DNA from: Isoetes taiwanensis
Lineage: Eukaryota > Streptophyta > Lycopodiopsida > Isoetales > Isoetaceae
Direction of reading: 5' to 3'
Assembly (NCBI GenBank): GCA_021234155.1
Contig: JAJEKV010000002.1
Location: 30,615,098-30,679,097 of the forward strand
DNA length: 64,000 nucleotides
A program made the position numbers and the translations under genes. This document shows positions 1 to 9,380 of the stretch, piece after piece. The stretch's first letter is position 1, and each line of letters opens with the position of its first letter. The notes beneath the pieces were generated by a model. That model saw only the letters and a program-made list of their open reading frames with translations. It did no database searches and was not told the origin of the DNA.

Positions 1-190
1 CACCTTGATTCCTGGTAAGTCTTTCATATGGGAGTCCAGAATGATAGCACATTTACTTCTATTCAAGTTTACATCTGCTACTTCTCAAAACCTATCCGTT
101 GCTTTTAGAAAATTTTCCAAGCTTCTATCATTATTCTTAAGAAAGGCAAAAGTATCATCAGCATATTGCATGATTGGAGAAAGTATCATT
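1..190 (-). pseudogene. LINE reverse transcriptase fragment
   Basis: Read on the minus strand, this edge fragment encodes the palm region of a non-LTR retrotransposon reverse transcriptase. The metal-binding box is present as QYADDTFAF, followed by a stretch ending in a KCAIIL-like segment, which is the usual order in plant L1-type LINEs. One in-frame TGA lies about 20 codons after the YADD box, so it is dead. The same QYADDTFAF box occurs in the larger minus-strand LINE near 42990, so the two probably belong to one family. The remainder of the element lies outside the window. Confidence 0.8.
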
Positions 191-411
191 AAACAATCAT
201 TCAATTAAATTGGGATTATGTCTATTCCAAAATCGCGCCGTATAAGCCTATTATTTACTTTTGTATTGATTTAACCATACTTTTGCACTGAGTTAATTTT
301 CAGCCTGGGAATATGTATTTTGTGTTGAAATTGAAGGACATTCAAAAATACGATGCAAATCACCCATATTACGACTGAATGTTGACAATATGAAAAGTAG
401 AAAATTGCATA

Positions 412-774
412 TTATTTTATGCCATCATGGACGACTACGAAATTTATAGAGTAAAATAAGAAGCCTTTTTCAATAAATAGCGGCAAGCAAGTGGCTACAA
501 AACAAAGATTTTCGTAGGTCAAATCGCGCCTGGCACAATTTTGTTGGCATAAATATAGCATGATCAAACAACATAAATGCCAAAAACTATTCCGATTCAT
601 CGTCAACAGGCGCTTCTGAGATTCTTTCGATCCATGCTCTGGATTCCATAGCAGATGGATCACAACATCGAAGGGATTAGGATAGAAGCGGACGGGATTC
701 ATGGCCATGACAGTCAGCCAATCTTCAAGTTCTATGCCTCGCTGGCAGCACTTACAGAGGTCCTCATGGTTCAT
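412..774 (-). CDS. small transposon-associated protein, copy A
   Basis: An ORF of about 120 codons starting at MNHEDL. No known domain is recognised. The segment with a charged LEDWL stretch followed by DVVIHLLWNPEHG recurs, diverged, in a frame-shifted minus-strand copy at 44261-44490 and in two plus-strand copies at 44748-44994 and 45313-45555, where it reads VMIHLIWLPER. The upstream DNA (AT-rich, with CCACCAAAATTATTGA and a TATA-like tatttata) is shared with copy B as well. This conservation between two copies of one transposon family argues that it is a genuine accessory gene of the element. Function unknown. Confidence 0.5.
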   Translation of the reverse strand: MNHEDLCKCCQRGIELEDWLTVMAMNPVRFYPNPFDVVIHLLWNPEHGSKESQKRLLTMNRNSFWHLCCLIMLYLCQQNCARRDLTYENLCFVATCLPLFIEKGFLFYSINFVVVHDGIK

Positions 775-859
775 CTTGCGGGTAATGGAAGGCGATCGGA
801 AGCAGAATATGCTATAACAGGAAGAAGCAGGCGGAGGCCAAAGTCGATGGCTTGGCAAT

Positions 860-960
860 TTGATGCATATCTATTTATACCCACCAAAATTATTGACGGT
901 ATATACATACAATTATTGGACGTAATATAGCAAATCATATATATAATAGAATAATACAAT
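860..960 (-). promoter_or_regulatory. conserved promoter-like segment upstream of small gene
   Basis: AT-rich segment with tatttatacccaccaaaat and a following attattggacgtaata. A nearly identical segment lies upstream of the matching minus-strand gene at 44520-44640, where the CCACCAAAATTATTGATGG unit is present twice in tandem. Conservation outside the coding part, and the TATA-like sequence facing the gene, suggest its promoter. Confidence 0.4.
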
Positions 961-1141
961 ACGTATACAGAACCAATAATGCTGCTACAGTTGTATTTCA
1001 TCTCTAATAATCAGACAAGATGAACGGCATAAAATATTGCAAAGTTATTTTACAATAACACGATTTATATTCAAAGCTTTTGTGTAAAGTATATTTCATA
1101 TTCAAAACATTTCTGCAAAGTATATTTTCGGTATACATATA

Positions 1142-1780
1142 TCAAAATAGTTCCCTTTCTAGAACAATTTTCTCAAGGTCCCTGGTCGGTTTCCTTGTCC
1201 GATCAAGTTGCGGGTATAGTGTTTGTATCTCTTCGACCGATTTTCCTGATGATATTTCTTGCAAGACACTGATAAAACGAAGTAGAAAGTCATCTATGCT
1301 AAACATATCAGGATGATAGGATGGCGATTTAATGACTGTGACTGATTGAAGCAACACTTGAGGGTGTCATCATCAACCATGATCATGCCTTCCTTTTCCT
1401 CAACATCTAGAGCATCCATCATGGTGCACAAGCATTCCACAAATATGTTTTTACCTGTCAGATCCTTAGGGTTTGTAAATGAAGCACATTTGCTTTGATC
1501 CCAAACGGACGCCCAATCTCTATTTAGCTCAGGCACTACTTTCAAAACTTCTTGTATATTTCTAGGTTCCATAGATGACCAAATTGCACAACGAAATAGA
1601 CTGAAGGCCTGGTCCAAACATATTTGGTACGCGTTTCAAATGGTTTTTGCACATACCACGACTTATCAAACGTTGCTTTATGTAGCGTTCTGCATTCAAA
1701 TCAAAGACCAGTATTCTTGGGGAAGCTGAACTATGTCTGTAACGCAAACAGATACGTATGAGAAGAAAGAAATGAAACAA
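1142..1780 (-). pseudogene. HAD/FCP1-like (NLI-interacting factor type) phosphatase pseudogene
   Basis: Three overlapping minus-strand reading frames together give the landmarks of plant FCP1/NLI-interacting-factor-like HAD phosphatases: RILVFDLNA (HAD motif I region), CAIWSSMEPRNIQEVL (the 'WSS' motif II region), WASVWDQSKCA, then IMVDDDTLKCC (motif III acidic pair) and a tail like YHPDM...DFLLRFISVLQ. In this family motif I is usually DLNGxx, so the final alanine is slightly unusual. The frame changes near 1630 and 1340, which could be short introns or frameshifts; I favour decay. Its place between the small gene and the ParB-methylase-like gene, all on one strand, suggests capture by the transposon, but no homologue is seen in copy B. 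Confidence 0.6.
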
Positions 1781-2244
1781 GAAATCGCGCCTGGCGCGAT
1801 TTATTTAAAGAAGCATGTCAACAAATTCTTAAAGTATGAAACCAAAGAAAACTCTAAATCGCGTCAGGTGCGGTTTCCACATGCGTGTCATTAATAAATG
1901 CATGGATATCACAAGACAACGAGCTTGGTCACAATACCTTTCTTCTTCATCAATTCTTGTGGTGTCTTCTTCCGTTGCTTCCTTATTTTGAGTTGTCTCC
2001 AGCATCAATCACATCAGTTGAGATCTGTATAGTTTGAAAGGCCCTAGAACGGATGTCGTATGGCTGACCGGCGATCACTAACGATTCTGGCTTCGTGCAG
2101 GCGAGTTGTAGCCTGCAATCCGAACTGAGGCCCGGTTTCTAAGGTTAGCTTGTCCTCGCGGGGTTGCGACCCTTTGTCTCGGCCATCGTAGCACGTGTGT
2201 TGGTTGATAGTTCATTACTCTTTATGCTAACCTGGCTAGAGCTT
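1781..2244. other. spacer with two GCGC palindromes
   Basis: No gene is supported. It contains the best palindrome of copy A, AAATCGCGCC-T-GGCGCGATTT at 1782-1802 (perfect around a single central base), and a degraded one at 1856-1877. Confidence 0.6.
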
Positions 2245-5200
2245 TCAGATACGACTCTTGATCCCTATCATTATCTTATCCTTGTTATTTTCATCATGTT
2301 CTTTATCTTCATCTACAAGGATGTCCATAGGCATGTCGAACGTATCGACAGGATCCATAACCACTGTCTGCTCATTGGTGACATCCATATTAATGCTAAC
2401 CAAGTGCTGTCTCATAACCTCTCGTTCTTTAGCCAAATCTGCAGGTATTTCGACCTTAGAACTTGAAGCTTCGCTTTTTGCACTGCCGATTGGACCCCTA
2501 GGTACTTCCTCTAGCACTTTCTCAAAACAAAGATCTAAGAAATGCTTGTTTTGATCATCGGAGATGACACTCTAGCATTTCCTTGCTAACTTCAAAGCTT
2601 CCCTACCGATATAACCTCCGGTGTGAAGCTCCCAACAAGTTGTCCCCAATGGGCAAAATGCTTCAATGAGGTAATGGGAAAGGGCCATAGAAAACCCGTT
2701 CTTGTTTAGCCTCCCCTTATGTGACGTTAGGAGCTCATACTTAATGTGCTCCACAAGAATGGGGTCTGCCTGGTTTTCTTCCTCATCTTCCGCTTCAAAT
2801 TCTAGCTATTCCATGTCTACCACACCCTTCCCCTTATCTTCAGTAGCTTGTTCAAGATAAAAGACATTTCGCAAGAGGGGTTCATCGAGCTGATAGCATT
2901 GCCATGCAAGTTTTTCGCCTTCTGGATTTCCCCTAAACCTTTCATATTCCATATCATCCATCATGGCTATCATAATGATTAGCACATGTGAGACTTTACT
3001 TTCTGTACTAAACTTACTGTCCCTATTTTCATCTATCAGTATTGCTTGTTGTATCACTTTAACGCATTCTAAATCTTTTGCAACAGATAGAGCATATGCA
3101 TAGGACATGTCGGAGGGGCAAATTGTGACGATGGTGTAATGCATTTCTGTCGTAAAACCATTGTATATATTGTAGAAGGTATTATAGTCATCAAGCAGCC
3201 ATCTGGTGCCTTGGCTATCAAGCACGAAAAGTGTGATATCGTGTGGTCCTTTACCCACGTCTGGCATTGCACACTTAAAACCAGTGGACACTTGGTAAAA
3301 GAAAGTGGATTCTTCTTCCGGGGTCTGCTTCACCAACGCGACTTTTCTTTTCAAGTCGGATGCCACTTTCGTGTAAAGCTCACGTAAGTGTGCAACATTT
3401 TTCGATTTCTTCTGTCTGACAAAGTCTTTCGACCAAAAAACATACTTCTTCATATCATCGTTGGAGACGTTGTATTTTTGTATTAGTCCCAACTCCAACA
3501 ATGACCACTTCCCTATAAGCCTTGGTAATTCCTCTCCAACTGCCTTCTTGAGCACTCGAATATTTTTTAGTTGGTCGCAGGCATCTTCAAATGATACCTT
3601 GTCCTTCGCTGTAGAATTTTTCTTGTAAAGAACTTCCTTTCTGATGCACCTGTCCAGAACCGAGATCAGTTCTTTATTGTCTAATCCCTGGGCCTTCCTC
3701 ATCTCTGTGGCATGGAGATCGAATATTGATGTGTCGACAGAAGGAAATCTGCCTTGTAAATCAGGCAACTTCTTCTCTACATAGGCATCCTAGAATTCAT
3801 TCCATTTATCCCAGACCTAGTCAGAAGCAAATATTACTTTGCAAGCATCCTTGGGTACAGTAGGGGCTTCAGAAGCATCTCCCATTTCATCTCCTTTTTT
3901 TTCTTCAAAATGGCGCTCTTACTCTTGTTCTATATTATGGTCTGATAAAGTGTCCTTTCTAGCAATTTTAATCCAGCACTTTTGGATTGACCCTGTCTGG
4001 TCGGCGTTGGTTTCCCATATTCTATCCATTGGTTACGAGCATGCCGCAATTGCTCTATATAGGGACTGCAAAAAATAAATTTGTTAGTTCCAGGTTAACA
4101 ACAAATTGCGCCAGGCGCGGTTTGCCTATTCTGAAAAGAGACTGCTTTGATGGTTGAAGCACTCCCGTTTCTGAATATGCAAATTGCGCCTGGCACGATT
4201 TCAAAATGGAAGGGAAATCGCGCCAGACGTATTTGACTAACTAGAAATCGGTTAACTGGTCCTATTCAGTTAAACATATCGAAGTTTCTGAATAGGCAAT
4301 TGCAAATACCAAAACAAAAGGCGAGGGAAAACAGAGTTACCTTTTGTACAGAAATATTTTTCCCATGTCGTTAAGAAGTGCACTGATTCCACCTAGCTCG
4401 GCAGGAGTTGTTGAGCTGCTCAGGAACCAGCAGTTTCTGACCGAGTACATCCTATAGAATAGCTGATTTCCAGTATTCTGTGCCTTCTGAATTAGAACCT
4501 TCTGAGCCTTTATTGAGTGATGCCTATCTATTATCATGAAATGTACTGTTAAGGTTGTCGATGAAGTCATCCAGCTTGTTCCACATCAGTACTTTTCTCG
4601 CCTTCGTATTGTAAGGCACTACATCTGCCCGCATTAGTACCTGCCCTGGATTTTCGATCATGTTGTTGACTATTTTCAAGGAGTGTTGTTTGTCGTACCT
4701 TCTGCTGACATAAATAGCTTTAGTGGATCTGAAAAACCTATCGTCATGGACAGGATGGGTGAAGCTAAGGCCCAGTGGATAGCATGTTTTGAGCTTGCTC
4801 ATCGCCTCTAACTGTCTGTCATCATCACTTGTAAGGCATGCTGTGACTTCTGTAGTGTCCTTGCCTCTCGAACTTGCATCTTCCTTATCCTTCAATGCCT
4901 GCATGTAGACAATGCCTGAGGGCCTTGTGCTGATGGCTTGTCGTATAGTTGAAAGCCCTTCGCATATTCTTTTAGGCATCAAGGGCTCGCCAACCGCGTC
5001 GACCAAATTTGAACAGGTGTCGGCAGAGTCATCCGATCTTAGGGCGCCTCTTTAAAATAACTATAATCGCCAAGATTAATCTTCTTTAGGCTCTTCTTAT
5101 TTTTTTTTTTTTACTTCAAGTAAAACATCGAACAATATGAATCGGCCCCGATCTTCACATGTGATAACAATTCCCTGCTTCTTCATTTGATCAGTATCTT

Positions 5201-6962
5201 TTACCCTAAACATAAAAATAAGATCTGTCTTCTCACTAGTCTTCAAGATCTCAACATATCATTCTGACCCTTATAAGATATTCTTCTGGACAGGGGGGTT
5301 CTACCTGAGCCTTTATTATTCCAGATGTATCTTCTAACGTCAACACATGTTGTATGTCTGTAATAGTTACGTCTTCATCTGTCATTTGTTTTTTCTGGGT
5401 TGAAGATGTTTGACTGAGTTTGGTTTTCCTTTTGATTGTCCTTTGTGTTCCTGCAGAATGATAGCACAACGTTAATGTTGAAATGCGAAAATATATGCTA
5501 ACTTGCAACGTATGCAACAAAAACGCGCTTGACGCGCTTTGAAACCGCACTTGAGAGATTTCAAAACTTAGGGCCATTTCCCACTCGCCATTAAGTTAAG
5601 TTAGCCTAACTACTTGGTTATTTCTTAACCTAACTAGAAAAAAATTCTACCCATTGAGGTGGTTAAATTAGAACTAACTTAAGGAAGCATGGAAATTTGC
5701 ATTCCCATCATGCCCATTAAGTTAAAAATAAAAAATTGAATCAAATTTTGTGTTGATGATTCACACTAGTAGTTAAAGTGGTAAGTTAGGTTAGCGTTAA
5801 CTATACTTAATTCACACTGCCAGTTAAGAATTTATGTTAAGTTAAAGAGAGTTTTGTTCGGGAAAAAAAAAATTGCCAACTACCGATGATGCACACTAAT
5901 TAGAAAGTAGTACACACCTAAGGTTAACACAAATGTAGTGCTAGACTTTACAACCAATTTGTTAGAAATGAGCGGTCCTTCCATCATGAAAAACTCTAAA
6001 ACAATTATTGAAAGAACTATAAAACAGAATATAATTGTACACTGAATATTATGAAAATGTATATTCCTAGATATTGAAAGAGGCAACAAGAAATATGCAC
6101 TTTCATATAAAACATAAATAACTTAACTATATTGTTACCTTTTCTCACTTAACAGTTATGTTAAGTTAGTGCTTAACTGAGCTAAGTGTATCTCTCCTAG
6201 GTCACTTAACTTCTAGTTTAAAATAAGGGGACCAGTTAAAGTTTTAACTAAAATTAACTTAACTATTGTCAGTATGAAAGTGACCTTGTTAAGTTAACCA
6301 TAGTTAAAATTTAATCAAATCCTAATTTAACTGATAGTAACTTAAGTGCTAGTGTGAAAGCAAGTTTCCATTATTTGCCACATTTAACCTAACCTAACCG
6401 CCAGTGGGAATTGACCCTTAGTCTAAAATGCGCCAAGGGCGTTTTGTCCGGAAAAAAAGGGATTTGTCAATATAGCGTCCAGAGATAATAAACAAACATA
6501 TTGCTTGGAATGTATGCAATAAATACGCGCTTGGCGCGCTTTGAAACTGAGCTTAGAGTTTTAATCTTAATCTGAAAGCACAACTAACTATAGAAGATTG
6601 TTCTACTAACTATAGAAGACTAAAAATACTGGATACAAAAATGAACCAAAACACAACATGAAGAAATATCAAAAATTAAAGATATATCGTCATGGCATAT
6701 ATTTGCATACATCTGATGAACTGAAGTATTAGAGGACATATGCTTCTTAGCGGATAATAACTGTAGTATTAAAGAAAAACATCCTGGAAACCTAACGAAA
6801 GGAGGGACACAGAAAAAAAAAATATAATAAAAACTGATGAATACCTGAATCACTGGATGGATTAGTGCTTTCAGCTTGTTCAACAAGATCCTGGATTGTT
6901 TTGGCATGTCGCCCACCTCTACCTGCGCCTCGGCCACGGCTGCCAGATCCTCCAAACGCCAT
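2245..6962 (-). pseudogene. ParB-like / DNA amino-methyltransferase-like gene, copy A
   Basis: Minus-strand multi-exon gene. Exon 1 (6962-6845) begins MAFGGSGSRGRG and ends at a CAG|GTATTC donor. A middle part (about 5570-5050) and 5006-4524 contain a lead-in CYPLGLSFTHPV. At 4535-4505, in a shifted frame, HFMIIDRHHSIKAQ matches the ParB signature (II-D/N-G-x-H-R/S). 3768-2806 carries the methylase-like middle with FVLDSQGTRW where motif IV (DPPY) would be expected, and 2820-2572 carries GFSMALSHYLIEAFCPLG then CWELHTGGY, the position of SAM-binding motif I. An acidic tail ends at 2245. Every block lines up with the plus-strand gene at 51270-54430. DPPY is absent, motif I lacks its aspartate, and frameshifts and a nonsense codon near 2572 mean this copy is probably not functional. 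A Tourist-like MITE sits in an intron. Confidence 0.65.
5571..6417. mobile_element. Tourist-like MITE (PIF/Harbinger type), 847 bp
   Basis: The ends are imperfect inverted repeats: left GGGCCATTTCCCACTCGCC, right (reverse complement) GGGTCAATTCCCACTGGCG, with similarity continuing inward through TTAAGTTA/TTAGGTTA-type repeats. It is flanked by TTA on both sides (5568-5570 and 6418-6420), the typical target duplication of PIF/Harbinger. The interior is AT-rich with many gttaagtta/taacttaac motifs in both orientations and no coding capacity. It interrupts an intron of the ParB-methylase-like gene. Confidence 0.85.
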
Positions 6963-8025
6963 AAAACTGCAAGTTTGGAAGATATGTTATGAGACTAGAG
7001 TTTTTCATTCAAATTTATATGTATGGGTTGATAATCTAAGCCGTTAGATTAAAACCGTCATTTTAAATTCCCGTCATTTTAAAATTATACCACTTAAAGT
7101 AACCGCCCGTCTCGCTCATTTATATTTTTTTTTAATGTGCTTTTCTTTTTATTGCAAATTTAAGCAAATAATTGATTCTTATTTTCAAAAAACGCATGTG
7201 GCAAACTACTTCCACCTAATCGACCACCTAATCTTTCAAGATCACCGACCCGCTTCCAATAGTGTCTTCAACACCTTCAATCGACCATCTTCAGTGTCTT
7301 CAATCGATCATGTCGGATGAACTACGGTGAGTGTCATTCTCTTCTGAATATGCACAGCTTCGTCCTGTTTTTTTTTTTCATGCCAATTCTTTCATTCTGG
7401 TTGTTTATCAGTGTCGGAGAAGAATGTCATCTTTTAACAGCAAACTTGAAGCGTCGAGTATGATTATGTAAAGTTGAAGATCTGAATCCAAGTTATATAT
7501 GCCATGATGTTCCTCTTGGAAATAGTTTCTGTAAAATTTCAATTATAAATTGCAATTATGAAGATGAGGCTCTTCTACGAAGACATCCCGGTGGTGATAC
7601 AGTTGGCGAAAGCATGGGCACATTTGTAGCATGGCCAAAAAAACGTCTGAAAAAAGGTACATATATAATTCTACTGATTACTGAAGCATGATATGAATAT
7701 ATCATAACATGTGAGAAAACCACAAATTAATCAAAATGTGTAGTTTCTTGGGGTTGATCAGACTGGCTAGGGGCATCAAAGGATTTCAATGTTTCTGACA
7801 TTGCGTATAAAAGAAAACATAATAAAAGTCTTGTGAGTTTAGATATAAATATCAAATCAGGCACTGCGGTACAAAATTGCGTCAGGCACGAGATTGTTTT
7901 AATATTCACAAAATGGGATGTACATATTTTTTATTTAGTGTCAAAATGCGCCAGGCACGAGTTCTTTCCAAACTAACATAATGAGGCTGTACATATCTAA
8001 CACAATGAGGCTGTACATATCTCTA
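6963..8025. other. upstream region of copy A methylase-like gene, no gene supported
   Basis: Just upstream of the gene start (7033-7120) are short repeats around 'gacgggcgg' and 'aaaatgacgg' on the minus strand, resembling the gacgggcgggg/aattcaaatttta repeats upstream of the copy B gene (50200-50340). The rest is AT-rich with scattered short ORFs and two palindromes near 7873 and 7942. No convincing gene. Confidence 0.4.
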
Positions 8026-8391
8026 CAAAATGTCACAAAAGCCCACTTGATCAGCAAGATAACGAGCCACGTGGCCACTATACCACTCTGATATGACACC
8101 ATCCTCCCATTCATTAGGAATGTCGAGTCTCCATATCAGAGTATCCTATCGATCACTGGCCTTCCTAATCATATCCTCATATTTATTTGTTGACGTGAGA
8201 TATATCAAGAGCATAAGGAGTCGCATAAACCCTGTGATGCAATGGTAGCATTCCCATGGCCTTACATAAAGACTGTCGAATGGCTAGTCCACCTCTTTTT
8301 GTAGGTTTTGAACAACACAATTAAGAAGTAACTTGTACAGGGTCCAGCGTTAATTGTCGTCCAAATGAAGTATACTTGAACGAGAATCAGC
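8026..8391 (-). pseudogene. decayed minus-strand coding relic, unknown
   Basis: One minus-strand frame reads like protein over about 120 codons (segments such as YLTSTNKYEDMIRKASD and DIPNEWEDGVISEWYSGH) but holds three stop codons. I do not recognise the family. Palindromes of the copy A type lie on both sides, so it may be a third gene of that transposon. Low confidence that it was ever a gene. Confidence 0.3.
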
Positions 8392-8789
8392 CATGTGAAG
8401 TGCACTAGAACGAGAGAAATTAACTAATTAGAAAATAATATTCCTCTCGCCAGAAAATAATCAGAAAGGTTTATGTTCAAAACGCGTCAGACACATTTTC
8501 TAAAGGGTGTATTTTATAAGTTTTACACTACACGCATCTGGCGCATTTTGAAAATTTTTGCAGGAAACCGAAAGAGTAAAATCAAAATGCGCCAAACGCG
8601 ATTTCGTCTATTGTAACATATCATATTATAGAAAAAAAAACGAAGTATATGATACATAGATCTAGTTCCAGGCAGAGAGCATTACTTTTACTAGACAAAG
8701 AGGTGGGCCACGAACTTGAACAGCAAAGTTCAAATTTAGATCTGCAAGGATGAAATAATAGAAGCAGCTAAGATACTGAAAAATAAGAA

Positions 8790-9380
8790 GCCAGGGAATA
8801 TGAATAGATATATGAATCGATATATGTATAGCAAGAGCAAAAGCAATAACAATTGCAATAACAGAGCAATGGCAATTCTGGTGCATATAATAAATAGAAA
8901 CAAATAGGAGATAGATAGCAATAGGAGATAGCAATAGAATAAGAGCAGATAGATAGGGGATACAGAATTCGAACAGAAATATACATTTCATTTGTATATT
9001 TCTGTTATATCTTATTCTGTACTTTTATGACACTATTTGTTTTGTTATATATATCTGTTCTTTCAAATATCTAGAAATAAGAATAGAGAAAAGACCTAGA
9101 ATAGAAAGTATACTTGTTCTTTCAAATACCTAGAAATAAGAACAGAAGAAAACCTAGAATAAAAACATCTGAACTAGAACCAGAATTAGAATAAGAATAA
9201 GAGAACTGGAATAAGAAACAGAAGGAGAACTAGAGCCAGAAATAAGAACAGGATAACTAGAAATAAGAAATAGAATAAGTTTTTAAGAACTAGAAATAAG
9301 AATAAGAATATGAGAACTAGAATATAAGAATAAAATAGAATAGGAGAACTAGAAATAAGAACAGAAATAACAGAGTTCAA
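8790..9380. repeat. low-complexity purine-rich repeats (AGAATAAGAACTAGAAAT-like)
   Basis: Irregular runs of agaataagaa, actagaaataag and agatagcaatag. The opposite strand gives long hydrophobic ORFs rich in Leu/Phe/Ile, which are artefacts of the composition. Confidence 0.8.

Larger units (their letters stand above)
521..8605. repeat. dispersed ~21-bp GCGC palindromes, copy A type
   Basis: Copies of AAATYGCGCCWGGCGCGATTT or degraded forms were seen at about 521-542, 1782-1802, 1856-1877, 4102-4123, 4181-4201, 4214-4235, 5521-5542, 6425-6446, 6521-6543, 7873-7893, 7942-7963, 8479-8500, 8531-8553 and 8584-8605. Each is an inverted repeat about one central base, with AAA/TTT flanks. They lie between coding blocks, mostly in introns and spacers. 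The units at 5500-5558 and 6500-6560 share about 58 bp and look like a local duplication. They are confined to the first 8.6 kb, suggesting that they belong to the copy A element. Confidence 0.8.

Noticed and set aside
8662-9380. Hydrophobic Leu/Phe-rich minus-strand ORFs
   Set aside because: They come from the complement of AGAATAAG-type simple repeats and overlap in several frames.
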